This document shows positions 1 through 8,313 of a stretch of 64,000 nt of DNA, piece after piece. The stretch is from positions 5,704,001 through 5,768,000 of the forward strand of contig NZ_CP026652.1 of NCBI RefSeq assembly GCF_002946835.1. Direction: 5' to 3'. Numbering within the stretch: position 1 is the first letter of the stretch; every line of letters begins with the position of its first letter. The notes beneath the pieces were generated by a model. It saw only the letters and a list, made by a program, of their open reading frames with translations, was not told the DNA's origin and did no database searches. The DNA comes from Streptomyces dengpaensis (lineage in GTDB: Bacteria > Actinomycetota > Actinomycetes > Streptomycetales > Streptomycetaceae). Both the position numbers and the translations under genes were made by a program.

Positions 1-1
1 C

Positions 2-1804
2 ACCCGGCTCCGTATCGCGACCGAACAGGGCGAGACCCGCGCCGAGGCCGAACGACTCCCGCCCGGCGTCCACGCGTTGCACGCCGCCGCCCCCGACGGC
101 CGTACCGCCGACGTCCACCTCGTCGTCGCCCCCGCCCGGCTGCCCACCGGGCCCGGACGCACGTACGGCCTCCTCGTCCAGCTCTACTCACTCCTGTCCC
201 GCCGCTCCTGGGGCATGGGCGACCTCGGCGACCTCGCCGAGCTGACCGCCTGGGCGGGCCGCGCGCTCGGCGCCGGATTCGTGCAGGTCAACCCGCTGCA
301 CGCGGCCGTACCCGGGGAACCCACCGACCCGTCTCCGTACCGGCCCTCCTCCCGCCGCTTCGCCGATCCGGTGCATCTGCGGGTCGAGGACATCCCCGAG
401 TACGCGTACGTCGACGAGCCCGACCGGCTGCGTACGCTGCTGGAGCGCGCCGAGCGGCTGCGTGAATCCGTGCTGCGCAAGGGCGCGTTGATCGACCGCG
501 ACGCCGTGTGGGAGCTCAAGCGCGAGGCGCTGGAACTGGTGCGCGCGGTGCCCCTCGGGCCCGGCAGAAGGGCCGCGTACGCCGATTTCCTCGCCGAGGA
601 GGGCGAGGCGCTGGAGGACCACGCCACCTGGTGCGCGCTCGCCGAGGTGTACGGCTCCGACTGGCGGCGGTGGCCCGCTGGTCTGCGTGACCCACGCTCG
701 TCGGAAACCGCCCGCGCCCGGGGCGAGTTGATGGACCGCGTGGACTTCCACACCCGGCTCGCCTGGCTCACCGACGCCCAGCTCGCCACCGCCCAGCGCT
801 CCGCGCGCGACGCGGGCATGCCGGTGGGGCTGGTGCACGATCTCGCCGTCGGGGTGCATCCGGACGGGGCCGACGCGTGGGCCCAGCAGGAGTACTTCGC
901 CGCCGGCATGTCCGTCGGCGCGCCCCCGGACGCCTTCAACGCGCGCGGCCAGGACTGGGGCCTGCCGCCCTGGAGACCGGACCGGCTGGCCGCCTCGGGC
1001 TACGCCCCGTACCGCCGCCTCCTGCGTGCCCTCTTCCGCCACGCGGGCGCCCTGCGCATCGACCACGTCATGGGCCTGTTCCGGCTCTGGTGGATCCCGC
1101 AGGGACAGCCGCCCACGGAGGGCACGTACGTCCGTTACGACGCCGAGGCCATGCTCGCGGTCCTGGCGCTGGAGGCGTCGCGCGCCGGGGCGCTGGTCAT
1201 CGGCGAGGACCTCGGCACCGTCGAGCCGGGGGTGCGCGAGAGGCTGCAGGGGCGCGGAGTGCTCGGCACCTCGGTGCTGTGGTTCGAACGCGACTGGGAC
1301 GGCGACGGGCTGCCCCTTCCCCCCGAGCACTGGCGCGCCGACTGCCTGGCCACCGCCACCACCCACGACCTGCCGCCCACCGCGTCCCGGCTCACCGGCG
1401 ACCATGTCGAACTCCGCGACCGGCTAGGTCTGTTGACCCGTTCCCAGGAGGAGGAACGGGCCGCGGCCGCCGCCGACACGCGGGAGTGGCTGGCGCTGCT
1501 CACCCGGCTCGGGCTGCTGCGCGGCACGCGCGGCGGCTGCCCCGCCGTGGCGGAGGAGGCCGAGATCCAGGCCGTACACCGGTTCCTGCTGCGCACCCCG
1601 GCCCGCATGATCGGCGTCTGGCTCCCGGACACGGTCGGCGACCGGCGCCCGCAGAACCTGCCCGGAACGTGGGATCAGTATCCGAACTGGCGCCTGCCCA
1701 TCGCGGACGCGGAGGGCCGCCCGGTGACGCTGGAGGAACTGGCGGCCTCGCCTCGGCTGCATGAACTGATTGATGTGCTGCGGGGGCAGCGCTACCGGCG
1801 CTGA
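2..1804 (+). CDS. malQ: 4-alpha-glucanotransferase (amylomaltase), 5' end outside window
   Basis: The reading frame is open from base 2, so the N-terminus lies beyond the left edge; about 600 residues are visible. The family (GH77) transfers alpha-1,4-glucan segments between maltodextrins in the cytoplasm during glycogen and maltose metabolism. The GH77 catalytic signatures are present: the nucleophile region LRIDHVMGL (codons near 1050), the acid/base region VIGEDLGTV (near 1200) and the third carboxylate in TTHDLPPTA (near 1360). The C-terminal LPGTWDQYPNWR segment is typical of the family. It ends at TGA, and a small membrane-protein gene follows 58 bp later with its own predicted promoter. 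The assignment is secure; only the missing start is unknown. Confidence 0.95.
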   Translation, partial: TRLRIATEQGETRAEAERLPPGVHALHAAAPDGRTADVHLVVAPARLPTGPGRTYGLLVQLYSLLSRRSWGMGDLGDLAELTAWAGRALGAGFVQVNPLHAAVPGEPTDPSPYRPSSRRFADPVHLRVEDIPEYAYVDEPDRLRTLLERAERLRESVLRKGALIDRDAVWELKREALELVRAVPLGPGRRAAYADFLAEEGEALEDHATWCALAEVYGSDWRRWPAGLRDPRSSETARARGELMDRVDFHTRLAWLTDAQLATAQRSARDAGMPVGLVHDLAVGVHPDGADAWAQQEYFAAGMSVGAPPDAFNARGQDWGLPPWRPDRLAASGYAPYRRLLRALFRHAGALRIDHVMGLFRLWWIPQGQPPTEGTYVRYDAEAMLAVLALEASRAGALVIGEDLGTVEPGVRERLQGRGVLGTSVLWFERDWDGDGLPLPPEHWRADCLATATTHDLPPTASRLTGDHVELRDRLGLLTRSQEEERAAAAADTREWLALLTRLGLLRGTRGGCPAVAEEAEIQAVHRFLLRTPARMIGVWLPDTVGDRRPQNLPGTWDQYPNWRLPIADAEGRPVTLEELAASPRLHELIDVLRGQRYRR

Positions 1805-1850
1805 TCCATCCGTACGGCACCCCGGGCGCGCGGCTCATTCAGGTGTTCGC

Positions 1851-1856
1851 TACGTT
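1851..1856 (+). promoter_or_regulatory. Candidate -10 box of a leaderless promoter
   Basis: TACGTT lies exactly 6 bases upstream of the GTG at 1863, and no Shine-Dalgarno sequence is present. This spacing would put the transcription start on the GTG itself. The same geometry recurs at five other genes in the window. Inference from spacing only. Confidence 0.45.
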
Positions 1857-1862
1857 GGCACC

Positions 1863-2102
1863 GTGGACAAGAAGAACGCCCTGCGCGCCGGCGCCCTGGC
1901 CGCCGGTACGACGCTGATGATGCTGCTCATGTCGTCCCCCGCGCTCGCGCTGACCCGCGACGACGGTGACGACCCCGGCTCGGGCCTGAGCGTGATCGAC
2001 ACGCTGGGCCTCTACGTCGCGGCGCCGATCGTGCTGTTCCTGGTCATCGCCGGCCTCGTGATGGTCCTGGGCAAGTCCAAGAAGCAGCAGAAGCAGAGCT
2101 GA
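1863..2102 (+). CDS. Small membrane protein, uncharacterised
   Basis: A 79-residue protein starting at GTG. Residues 8-28 form a hydrophobic signal-like segment ending ALALT, followed by a short acidic stretch (DDGDDPGSG). A second hydrophobic helix spans about residues 45-68, and the tail is lysine/glutamine rich (KSKKQQKQS). The likely topology is a cleaved signal followed by one membrane anchor with a short cytoplasmic basic tail. I chose the GTG at 1863 because upstream in-frame codons overlap malQ and look non-coding, and because a -10-like box sits 6 bp upstream. I do not recognise a named family. A strong hairpin terminator follows 29 bp after the stop. Confidence 0.75.
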   Translation: MDKKNALRAGALAAGTTLMMLLMSSPALALTRDDGDDPGSGLSVIDTLGLYVAAPIVLFLVIAGLVMVLGKSKKQQKQS

Positions 2103-2130
2103 CTCCGGGCCGCAGCTCGCACCGACTTCA

Positions 2131-2176
2131 CGTCGAGGGAGTCCGCGCATCCGTTGGTGCGCGGACTCCCTCGACG
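2131..2176 (+). terminator. Rho-independent-type terminator
   Basis: A stem of 19 paired bases out of 20 (2131-2150 with 2157-2176) has a 6-base loop and is followed by TCTTTT. It ends transcription of the small membrane-protein gene; in the other direction it lies downstream of the TetR gene. Confidence 0.9.
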
Positions 2177-2210
2177 TCTTTTCGCGGGCGGCCCCGCCGC
2201 GCACGGACTT

Positions 2211-2276
2211 GCGCCGGCACGGATCTGCGCCGGCACGGATCTGCGCCGGCTACGGACCTGCGCCGGCTACGGATGC
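2211..2276. repeat. Tandem array, about 16-17 bp x 4, over the TetR stop codon
   Basis: Four head-to-tail units begin GCGCCGGC (2211, 2227) or GCGCCGGCT (2243, 2260), and each contains ACGGA. The stop codon of the minus-strand TetR gene (2267-2269) is inside the fourth unit. The third unit contains the same CTA triplet, which reads TAG on the gene strand. Confidence 0.85.
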
Positions 2277-2914
2277 GGCGCCGTCAGGTACCGCTGCACC
2301 GTCGGGCCCAGCCACGCCACGATCTCGTCGCGGTGCAGCGCGACGGCCGGCCCGAACCGCAGGACGTAGCGGGAGAGCGCGAGCCCGAGGAGTTGTGAGG
2401 CGCAGAGGACGGCCCGCGTCGGAGCCTGCTCGGGGTCGGGGCAGGCGCGCCGGGCGACCGGTGCGATCTGGTCTCGGAAGATGCCCTGCATGCGCTCGGC
2501 GCCGGCCTGATTGGTGACGCCGACCCGGAGGATCGCGGTGAGCACCTCGTTCTCCTCCCACAGGTCGAGGAAGTGGCTCACCAGGATGCGGCCCACCTCG
2601 TGCGGATCGTGCCCCACCGGATCGGGCATCCGCAGATCGATGTCGAGGACGGCGGCAAACAGCCCCTCCTTCGAGCCGTAGTAGCGCATGACCATCGACG
2701 GGTCGATCCGCGCGTCCTTGGCGATGGCGCGGATCGTGGCGCGCTCATAACCGTCGGCCGCGAAGCGCTCGCGGGCGGCCGCGAGGATCGCGGTGCGGGT
2801 GGCGTCGGAGCGGCGGGGCGCGGGTGCGTCTGTCGTGTCTGCCGTGTCTGTCTCGGCTGACGTGTGCGCGTCCGCCGCCGCTGACCTGGGCGCGGAGCGG
2901 TCCTTGAGTGCCAT
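2267..2914 (-). CDS. TetR/AcrR-family transcriptional regulator
   Basis: A 215-residue protein starting at the ATG read from 2914. The N-terminal region to about residue 35 is Ala/Thr/Asp rich. A canonical TetR DNA-binding domain follows at about residues 35-85: RTAILAAARERFAADGYE, then the recognition helix with the hallmark MRYYGSKEGLF. The remaining helical C-terminal domain would bind a ligand. Directly upstream (2929-3031) are four palindromes of the form GCCAAC-N4-GTTGGC, probably its operators. Beyond them is the 3' remnant of a flavin monooxygenase, the common divergent partner of such regulators. The target gene therefore seems to have been lost while the repressor remains intact. 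Ligand unknown. Confidence 0.9.
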   Translation of the reverse strand: MALKDRSAPRSAAADAHTSAETDTADTTDAPAPRRSDATRTAILAAARERFAADGYERATIRAIAKDARIDPSMVMRYYGSKEGLFAAVLDIDLRMPDPVGHDPHEVGRILVSHFLDLWEENEVLTAILRVGVTNQAGAERMQGIFRDQIAPVARRACPDPEQAPTRAVLCASQLLGLALSRYVLRFGPAVALHRDEIVAWLGPTVQRYLTAPHP

Positions 2915-2928
2915 GCCAACAACCGTAG

Positions 2929-3031
2929 GCCAACACGTGTTGACAGTCCAGTGATGCCAACCTATGTTGGCAAACGGAGGTTGGCCAACAGTTGTTGGCA
3001 GGCGCATCGTCGCTGGCCAACAGGCGTTGGC
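2929..3031. promoter_or_regulatory. Array of four 16-bp palindromes, probable TetR operators
   Basis: Sites at 2929-2944, 2956-2971, 2984-2999 and 3016-3031 share the pattern GCCAAC-N4-GTTGGC; the first ends GTTGAC. Start-to-start spacing is 27, 28 and 32 bp. They occupy the gap upstream of the TetR gene. A duplicated 14-mer (3047-3060 and 3061-3074) follows, flanked by GTTGACC and GGTCAAC. Operator function is inferred from symmetry and position. Confidence 0.7.
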
Positions 3032-3073
3032 CAGCGAGTGTTGACCGGCAGGCGTCGGTCGGCAGGCGTCGGT

Positions 3074-3385
3074 CAACAGGTCACGGGCATCGGGTACGCG
3101 TACGGGGCGCCGCGCGGCTCCCACCGCCTGGTCGGCACCCGCACCCCGGACGTCGCCCTGGCCGGCGACCGCCTGTACGAGGCCCTGCGCGGCGGCAGGT
3201 TCGTCCTGATCACTCCGGAGGCGTACGACGACGGGCAGGGCCGCAAGGACCGGCTGACCGTGGAACGGTGGGCGGGCGACCGCCGTACGACCGTCCTGGT
3301 GCGCCCCGACGGATACGTGGCCTGGGCGGCCGAATCCGCCGACCTGGCCGCGATCGAGGCCGCGGTTGCTGCGCACGTGGGGTGA
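3074..3385 (+). pseudogene. C-terminal remnant of a FAD-dependent aromatic monooxygenase
   Basis: About 103 residues resemble the thioredoxin-like C-terminal domain of PheA/TfdB-type FAD monooxygenases. Visible features are a GSHRLVGTRTPDVAL segment, LYEALRGGRFVLI, and the terminal LVRPDGYVAWAAE motif that in this family precedes the last helix. The FAD-binding GxGxxG domain and the substrate domain (about 400 residues) are absent. The frame stays open leftwards through the palindrome array to 2951, so a chimeric peptide could be translated, but it would be non-functional. I infer a deletion that removed the 5' three quarters of the gene and left the promoter/operator region joined to the 3' end. 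Confidence 0.75.
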
Positions 3386-3468
3386 CGGTTGCCGCGCACG
3401 TGGGGTGACGGAGGACGCGCGCATGGGGTGAGGGAGAACGCGCGCATGGGGTGAGGGAGGACGCGCGC
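3365..3468. repeat. Tandem array, 23 bp x 4.5, over the remnant stop codon
   Basis: Units start at 3365, 3388, 3411, 3434 and 3457 (partial). All carry a GCGC-ACGTGGGGTGACG or GCGC-ATGGGGTGAGG core. The TGA stop of the monooxygenase remnant (3383-3385) is in the first unit, and the TGA triplet recurs in every full unit. Confidence 0.9.
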
Positions 3469-3487
3469 TCGGCGATCGCCTCGGAGG

Positions 3488-3514
3488 CCGGGGAGAGAAG
3501 TCTTCTCTCCCCGG
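3488..3514 (-). terminator. Hairpin between convergent genes
   Basis: A perfect 13-bp inverted repeat (3488-3500 with 3502-3514) lies 20 bp past the stop of the protease gene, which ends at 3534. It probably terminates that gene. There is no long T tract, which is usual in Streptomyces. Confidence 0.7.
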
Positions 3515-3533
3515 GCTCTTCAGGCCGGTGGAA

Positions 3534-4406
3534 CTACGGCAACTTCACGAACGGCGAGAGGAACGTGCGGGCGCCGGGCGTGTCCAGGCGGTACGTCACG
3601 TTCGTCGCGTAGCACGGGGTGTCGCCCGTGATCGTCGTGGCGGCCAGAACATTCCTGCCACCGATCACCGCGAAGTTGGGGCCGCCTGAATCGCCGTAGC
3701 AGGCACCGCCGTTGCCCTGCGGCGCGGTCATCGCCAGGCGCACCCACGCGTCGTTGAGGGCGTCGAACGTGACGGGCGCCTTCATGCGGATCCCGCCGCC
3801 GGGGTGGGTCTGGCCGCCGGGGCCGTTCACGGCCTCCTGGGTGCCGTACCCGGCGACGAACCAGTTGGTCGAGTTCAGCCCCTGCGGACCGAGCGCACCG
3901 AGCTGGTTGGCGGTCGGCAGTGTCGCCGGCGTGAAGGTCCAGCGGGCCTTGACCTTCGTGGCGGGCAGCTCGATCACCGAGATGTCGTGCGTGTCCGACG
4001 CGGGCCCGGGGTAGTCGGGGTGGCTGTGGGCGGTGCCCTGGACGGCGACGGCGTTCACCTGCGCGGCAGGGTCGCCCGGGTACTTCTTGGCGGCGGCGTC
4101 GAGCCCGGACTGCACGTTCTGGTCCAGCGACACGTAGAACTTCACGTTGTCCGGCCAGTCGGTGGTGCAGTGCGCGGCCGTCAGGAACGTGTCCGCGTCG
4201 ATCATGGCGCCGGAACAGACCCAGTCGACCCGGTCCGGGGTCGCGGGGTCGTCGTCGTTGTCCCACGTGGCGACGAGCGCGCCGACCTCGGTGCGCTCGG
4301 GGGCGGGCGTCGCGTTGTAGGAGTTGATGGCCGAGGACGGCAGCGCGGTGGTGAGCACGGCCGCACAGGCCGCCGCGGTGACGGCGGTGGCGCGTATCGC
4401 TGACAA
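3534..4406 (-). CDS. Secreted trypsin-like serine protease (S1 family)
   Basis: A 290-residue protein with an Ala-rich Sec signal peptide ending near SSA-INSYN (about residue 26). The chymotrypsin-fold triad is visible: His in TAAHC (about 77), Asp in HDISVIELP (about 140) and Ser in CYGDSGGP (about 239). It should act outside the cell as an endopeptidase. I chose the TTG start read from 4406 because AAGGGG lies 9 bases upstream and the predicted signal peptide then begins properly; the upstream extension to 4463 looks non-coding. The TTG sits 5 bases after the stop codon of the preceding minus-strand gene, so the two may be translationally coupled. Two cysteines flank the active-site Ser region as expected. 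Confidence 0.88.
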   Translation of the reverse strand: MSAIRATAVTAAACAAVLTTALPSSAINSYNATPAPERTEVGALVATWDNDDDPATPDRVDWVCSGAMIDADTFLTAAHCTTDWPDNVKFYVSLDQNVQSGLDAAAKKYPGDPAAQVNAVAVQGTAHSHPDYPGPASDTHDISVIELPATKVKARWTFTPATLPTANQLGALGPQGLNSTNWFVAGYGTQEAVNGPGGQTHPGGGIRMKAPVTFDALNDAWVRLAMTAPQGNGGACYGDSGGPNFAVIGGRNVLAATTITGDTPCYATNVTYRLDTPGARTFLSPFVKLP

Positions 4407-4411
4407 AAGAA

Positions 4412-4951
4412 CTACCCCTTCTGCAGGTGGGAGTGGGCGTTCTCCTGTGGGAGGTGGGGCCAAGTGAAGCGCCTGGGGCAGGCCAGGGCAAGAGCGCGCC
4501 CCATCGCGGCGCCGGACGGCGGCGGAGTACGGAGTGCGGACTGCTGATACGGGAGCAGAGGGTGGACGGCAGGAGGTCGGGGGCGGGGTCTAGCCCGGGC
4601 TGACCTCCTGACCTCGGCGATCTCACGGACCTTTCGAGCGCGTCGGTTGCGCCACCATGTGCGGGCCCAGAGGAGGTGGATTCCGCCGAGCGCGATGACG
4701 ACGGCCGCGGCGTCGAGGCGCTGCGCGGCCGAGTGGCCGGGGCCCAGGCGGGTCACCACGCGGGCGAAGAGCCTGACGTCCGCGGGCAGGGTGACGGTGG
4801 CGAGGAACGCCAGACACAGCGTGGTGCCCATGACGAGCACCACGCTGTACCCGCGCACGGCCCGCCGCTCGTGGACGGGCAGTTCGCGGCTGGGGTCCAC
4901 AGCCTGTGTACGGCGCAGGAGACGCCGGGCCACGTACTTCGTGAACGCCAC
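4412..4951 (-). CDS. Predicted membrane protein, uncharacterised
   Basis: A 179-residue frame from the GTG read at 4951, preceded by GGGGA. The first about 120 codons have the strong third-position G/C bias of a real gene. They contain two hydrophobic helices (GYSVVLVMGTTLCLAFLATV and LDAAAVVIALGGIHLLW) between basic, arginine-rich segments. The last about 55 residues are rich in Pro and Arg, have weaker codon bias and may be a degenerate tail. The TAG stop is 5 bases before the TTG start of the protease gene, and the AAGGGG just before it serves as that gene's ribosome binding site. No family is recognised. Confidence 0.5.
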   Translation of the reverse strand: MAFTKYVARRLLRRTQAVDPSRELPVHERRAVRGYSVVLVMGTTLCLAFLATVTLPADVRLFARVVTRLGPGHSAAQRLDAAAVVIALGGIHLLWARTWWRNRRARKVREIAEVRRSARARPRPRPPAVHPLLPYQQSALRTPPPSGAAMGRALALACPRRFTWPHLPQENAHSHLQKG

Positions 4952-4976
4952 CCCGTCCCCGTACAGATCGCCCCTG

Positions 4977-5584
4977 GTGCTGCCCGGTGGGCGGGGTGCG
5001 GGTGAACGCGACCCGAGCGGGTTCGTCGCCGAGAGCACCTGGCTGTACCCCCCCCGCCGGTACGGGACCCTGACCGCCCTGATCGAAACGCCCGCCTGGT
5101 GCGTGCCCGCGGTGAGTGAGGCGCGGACCGTCGTCGACCCGGAGCGGGAGATCGCGCGGGTGGCGAGGTGTTGCTGGGGCAGACCCGGGAGCTGACGGCT
5201 GTGCTCGGCGCGTGCGGGCGGGCGGTGGCCGCCGTGCCCGAGGAGCTGGCGCCTCTGTGCGACGCCGCACGCGAACTCATCGACGTGGCACCGTCCATCG
5301 CCGACACCTGGGCCTCGGAGGAACAGAGCACGTATCGGGGCCACTTCGCGACCCTCGGCATCTCCGCACGCCGTATCCCGCTGCGAGCGGCGGCCATGAT
5401 GCGCCGGGCGCTCGCGCGCACCGATCCGGGGACCTCCGACGTCCTCGCGAGCATCGTGCGCGAGTGGTGCCAGCAGCTGGAGAAGTCGTACGACCTCCGG
5501 TGGGTGCCGGTGTCCGCGCAGACCGGACTGCATGTGCGGACCATGATCGACACCGCCCGCCAGGTGTGCACGGCGGGCGGGTGA
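4977..5584 (+). pseudogene. Uncharacterised alpha-helical protein gene with an apparent -1 frameshift
   Basis: Two frames with good codon bias abut. The frame starting at GTG 4977 runs through STWLYPPRRYGTL and VVDPEREIARVAR and stops at 5195. From 5168 the reading continues in another frame as VLLGQTRELTAVLGACGRA to TGA at 5584. Joining them near 5160-5170 needs one extra base and gives a continuous helical protein of about 200 residues. The second frame alone (GTG 5168, 138 residues) could also be a short gene. I see no family signature. The start lies only 25 bp from the divergent start at 4951, so the N-terminus may also be truncated. Frameshift mutation, sequencing error and a short gene are all possible. 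Confidence 0.5.
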
Positions 5585-5603
5585 CCGATTCGGTCACCCG
5601 CCC
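5575..5603. terminator. Bidirectional hairpin overlapping a stop codon
   Basis: A 14-bp perfect inverted repeat (5575-5588 with 5590-5603) includes the TGA at 5582-5584 and lies between two convergent reading frames, the other ending at 5622. Confidence 0.75.
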
Positions 5604-5621
5604 ACCGTCCGTCACCACCGG

Positions 5622-8201
5622 TCAGGCGTGCGCGGCCTGCGCGTCCGCAGCCTGCGCCTTCAGCGCGCGTTCCACGCCCGAGCGCGACTCCGAGATGAGC
5701 CGGCGCAGGGCCGCGCTGGGCTCGGCGGAGGACAGCCACGCGTCCGTCTTGGCGAGGGTCTCCTCGACGACCTGGACGGACGGGTAGAGGCCGACGGCGA
5801 TCTGCTGGGCCATCTCGTGGGAGCGGGCGTCCCAGACGTCCTTGACCACGGCGAAGAACCTGTCCGTGTACGGGGCGAGCAGCTCACGCTGGTCGGTCTG
5901 GACGAAGCCCGAGATCACCGCCTCCTGCACGGCGTTCGGGAGCTTGTCGGACTCGATGACCGAGGCCCAGGCCTCAGCCTTCGCCTCCTCGGTGGGACGG
6001 GCGGCACGGGACGTCGCCGCGTGCCGCTCACCGGCCGCCGTCTTGTCGCGCTCGTACTCGCCGGCGATCTCCGCCTCGTCGAAGCGTCCGACCGCCGCGA
6101 GCCGCTCCACGAACGCCCAGCGCAGCTCGGTGTCGACGACCAGGCCCTCGATGGTCTCGCGGGCTTCGAGCAGCGCCTCCAGCAGGTCCAGCTGCTCCGG
6201 CGTACGGGCGGTCGCCGCGAAGGCGCGCGCCCAGGCCAGCTGGTGGTCGCTGCCCGGCTCGGCCGCGCGCAGGTGCGCGAGCGTCGCCTCCGTCCAGCGG
6301 GTCAGCAGGGCCTCGCGGGCGGTCGGGTCGGCGTACAGCTCGATCGCCAGCTTCACCTGGCGCTGCAGCGACTGCACGACGCCGATGTCCGACTCCTTGC
6401 CGATGCCGGACAGGACGAGGGACAGGTAGTCGCGGGTCGCGAGTTCCGCGTCGCGCGTCATGTCCCAGGCCGACGCCCAGCACAGGGCACGCGGGAGGGA
6501 CGACTCGAAGTCGCCCAGGTGCTCCGTCACGAACGCCAGCGACTGCTCGTCCAGGCGGACCTTGGCGTACGACAGGTCGTCGTCGTTGAGCAGGACGACG
6601 GCCGGGCGGCGCTTGCCGGCCAGCTGCGGTACGGCGGTCAGCTCGCCGTCGACGTCCAGCTCGACGCGCTCCACGCGCAGCAGCTTGCCGCTCGCGTCGT
6701 CCAGGTCGTACAGGCCGATCGCGATGCGGTGCGGGCGGAGGGTGGGCTCACCCTTCGCGCCGGCGGGCAGCGCCGGGGCCTCCTGCCGGATCGCGAAGGA
6801 CGTGATGACGCCGTTCTCGTCCGTCTCGATCTCCGGGCGCAGGATGTTGATGCCCGCCGTCTCCAGCCACAGCTTCGACCACGTCTTCAGGTCGCGCCCC
6901 GAGGTCTCCTCCAGGGCGCCCAGCAGGTCGGACAGGCGCGTGTTGCCGTACGCGTGCGTCTTGAAGTACGCCTGCACGCCCCGGAAGAACTCGTCCATCC
7001 CGACGTACGCGACGAGCTGCTTGAGGACGGAGGCGCCCTTGGCGTACGTGATGCCGTCGAAGTTGACGAGGACGTCGTCCAGGTCGCGGATCTCGGCCAT
7101 GATCGGGTGCGTGGAGGGCAGCTGGTCCTGCCGGTACGCCCACGTCTTCATGGAGTTGGCGAACGTGGTCCACGACTGCGGCCAGCGGGACTCGGGGTGG
7201 TACGCCTGGCAGGCGATGGATGTGTAGGTGGCGAACGACTCGTTCAGCCACAGGTCGTTCCACCACTCCATGGTCACGAGGTCGCCGAACCACATGTGGG
7301 CGAGCTCGTGCAGGATCGTCTCGGCGCGCACCTCGTACGCGGCGTCGGTCACCTTCGACCGGAAGACGTACTGGTCGCGGATGGTGACGGCGCCCGCGTT
7401 CTCCATCGCGCCCGCGTTGAACTCCGGCACGAAGAGCTGGTCGTACTTCTTGAACGGGTACGCGTAGTCGAACTTCTCCTGGAACCAGTCGAAGCCCTGC
7501 CGGGTGACCTCGAAGATCGCGTCCGAGTCGAGGAACTCGGCGAGCGAGGGACGGCAGTAGATGCCCAGCGGCACGCTCTGGCCGTCCTTCTCGTACACGC
7601 TGTGCACGGAGTGGTACGGGCCGACGATGAGCGCGGTGATGTACGTCGAGATCCGCGGCGTCGGCTCGAAGACCCAGGTGTCGTCCTTGGGCTCGGGCGT
7701 CGACGAGTTGGAGATGACGGTCCAGCCGGTCGGGGCCTTCACGGTGAACTGGAAGGTGGCCTTCAGGTCCGGCTGCTCGAAGGACGCGAAGACGCGGCGG
7801 GCGTCGGGGACCTCGAACTGGGTGTACAGGTAGGCCTGGTTGTCGACCGGGTCGACGAAGCGGTGCAGACCCTCGCCGGTGTTCGTGTACGCGCAGTCCG
7901 CGACCACGCGCAGCACGTTCCGCCCCGCCAGGAGGCCGGGCAGGGCGATCCGCGAGTCCTTGAAGACCTCGGCCGGGTCGAGCGCGTCCCCGTTCAGGGT
8001 GACCTCGTGGACGGTCGGGGCCACCAGGTCGACGAAGGACTCCGCGCCGCTCTCATCGACATCGAAGCGCACCGTGGTCACGGACCGGTAGGTGCCGCCC
8101 TCCTGCGCGCCGGAGAGGTCGAGATCGATCTCGTACGAGTCAACGGTGAGCAGCTTCGCCCGCTGCTGAGCCTCTTCGCGGGTCAGGTTTGTGCCAGGCA
8201 C
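5622..8201 (-). CDS. pepN: Aminopeptidase N, M1 family (first copy)
   Basis: An 859-residue zinc metallopeptidase that removes N-terminal residues from peptides in the cytoplasm. The N-terminal beta domain is followed by the exopeptidase motif GAMEN (about residue 265) and the zinc motif HELAHMWFGDLVTMEWW with the distal glutamate in LWLNESFA (about 302-325). A long helical ERAP1-like C-terminal domain completes the fold, and the length fits the actinobacterial family. The ATG read at 8201 starts MPGTNLTREEAQQRAKLL, which closely matches the start of the second copy at 20255-22870. It is monocistronic: a hairpin lies downstream and a divergent gene begins at 8314. Confidence 0.97.
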   Translation of the reverse strand: MPGTNLTREEAQQRAKLLTVDSYEIDLDLSGAQEGGTYRSVTTVRFDVDESGAESFVDLVAPTVHEVTLNGDALDPAEVFKDSRIALPGLLAGRNVLRVVADCAYTNTGEGLHRFVDPVDNQAYLYTQFEVPDARRVFASFEQPDLKATFQFTVKAPTGWTVISNSSTPEPKDDTWVFEPTPRISTYITALIVGPYHSVHSVYEKDGQSVPLGIYCRPSLAEFLDSDAIFEVTRQGFDWFQEKFDYAYPFKKYDQLFVPEFNAGAMENAGAVTIRDQYVFRSKVTDAAYEVRAETILHELAHMWFGDLVTMEWWNDLWLNESFATYTSIACQAYHPESRWPQSWTTFANSMKTWAYRQDQLPSTHPIMAEIRDLDDVLVNFDGITYAKGASVLKQLVAYVGMDEFFRGVQAYFKTHAYGNTRLSDLLGALEETSGRDLKTWSKLWLETAGINILRPEIETDENGVITSFAIRQEAPALPAGAKGEPTLRPHRIAIGLYDLDDASGKLLRVERVELDVDGELTAVPQLAGKRRPAVVLLNDDDLSYAKVRLDEQSLAFVTEHLGDFESSLPRALCWASAWDMTRDAELATRDYLSLVLSGIGKESDIGVVQSLQRQVKLAIELYADPTAREALLTRWTEATLAHLRAAEPGSDHQLAWARAFAATARTPEQLDLLEALLEARETIEGLVVDTELRWAFVERLAAVGRFDEAEIAGEYERDKTAAGERHAATSRAARPTEEAKAEAWASVIESDKLPNAVQEAVISGFVQTDQRELLAPYTDRFFAVVKDVWDARSHEMAQQIAVGLYPSVQVVEETLAKTDAWLSSAEPSAALRRLISESRSGVERALKAQAADAQAAHA

Positions 8202-8313
8202 GCGGTCATCTCCTCGTTATGGGTGGGTTGCGCCATCCTTCCACGGGACCCGCACGGAATGCGATGTCCGTTTCCCGCCGGTGGCGGGCCCGCGCGGGCG
8301 CGAGCCTGGACGC

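Noticed and set aside
2211..3468. CRISPR-like interpretation of the repeat arrays
   Set aside because: Units are contiguous with no unique spacers, and no cas genes are present. The 2929-3031 sites are short palindromes typical of operators.
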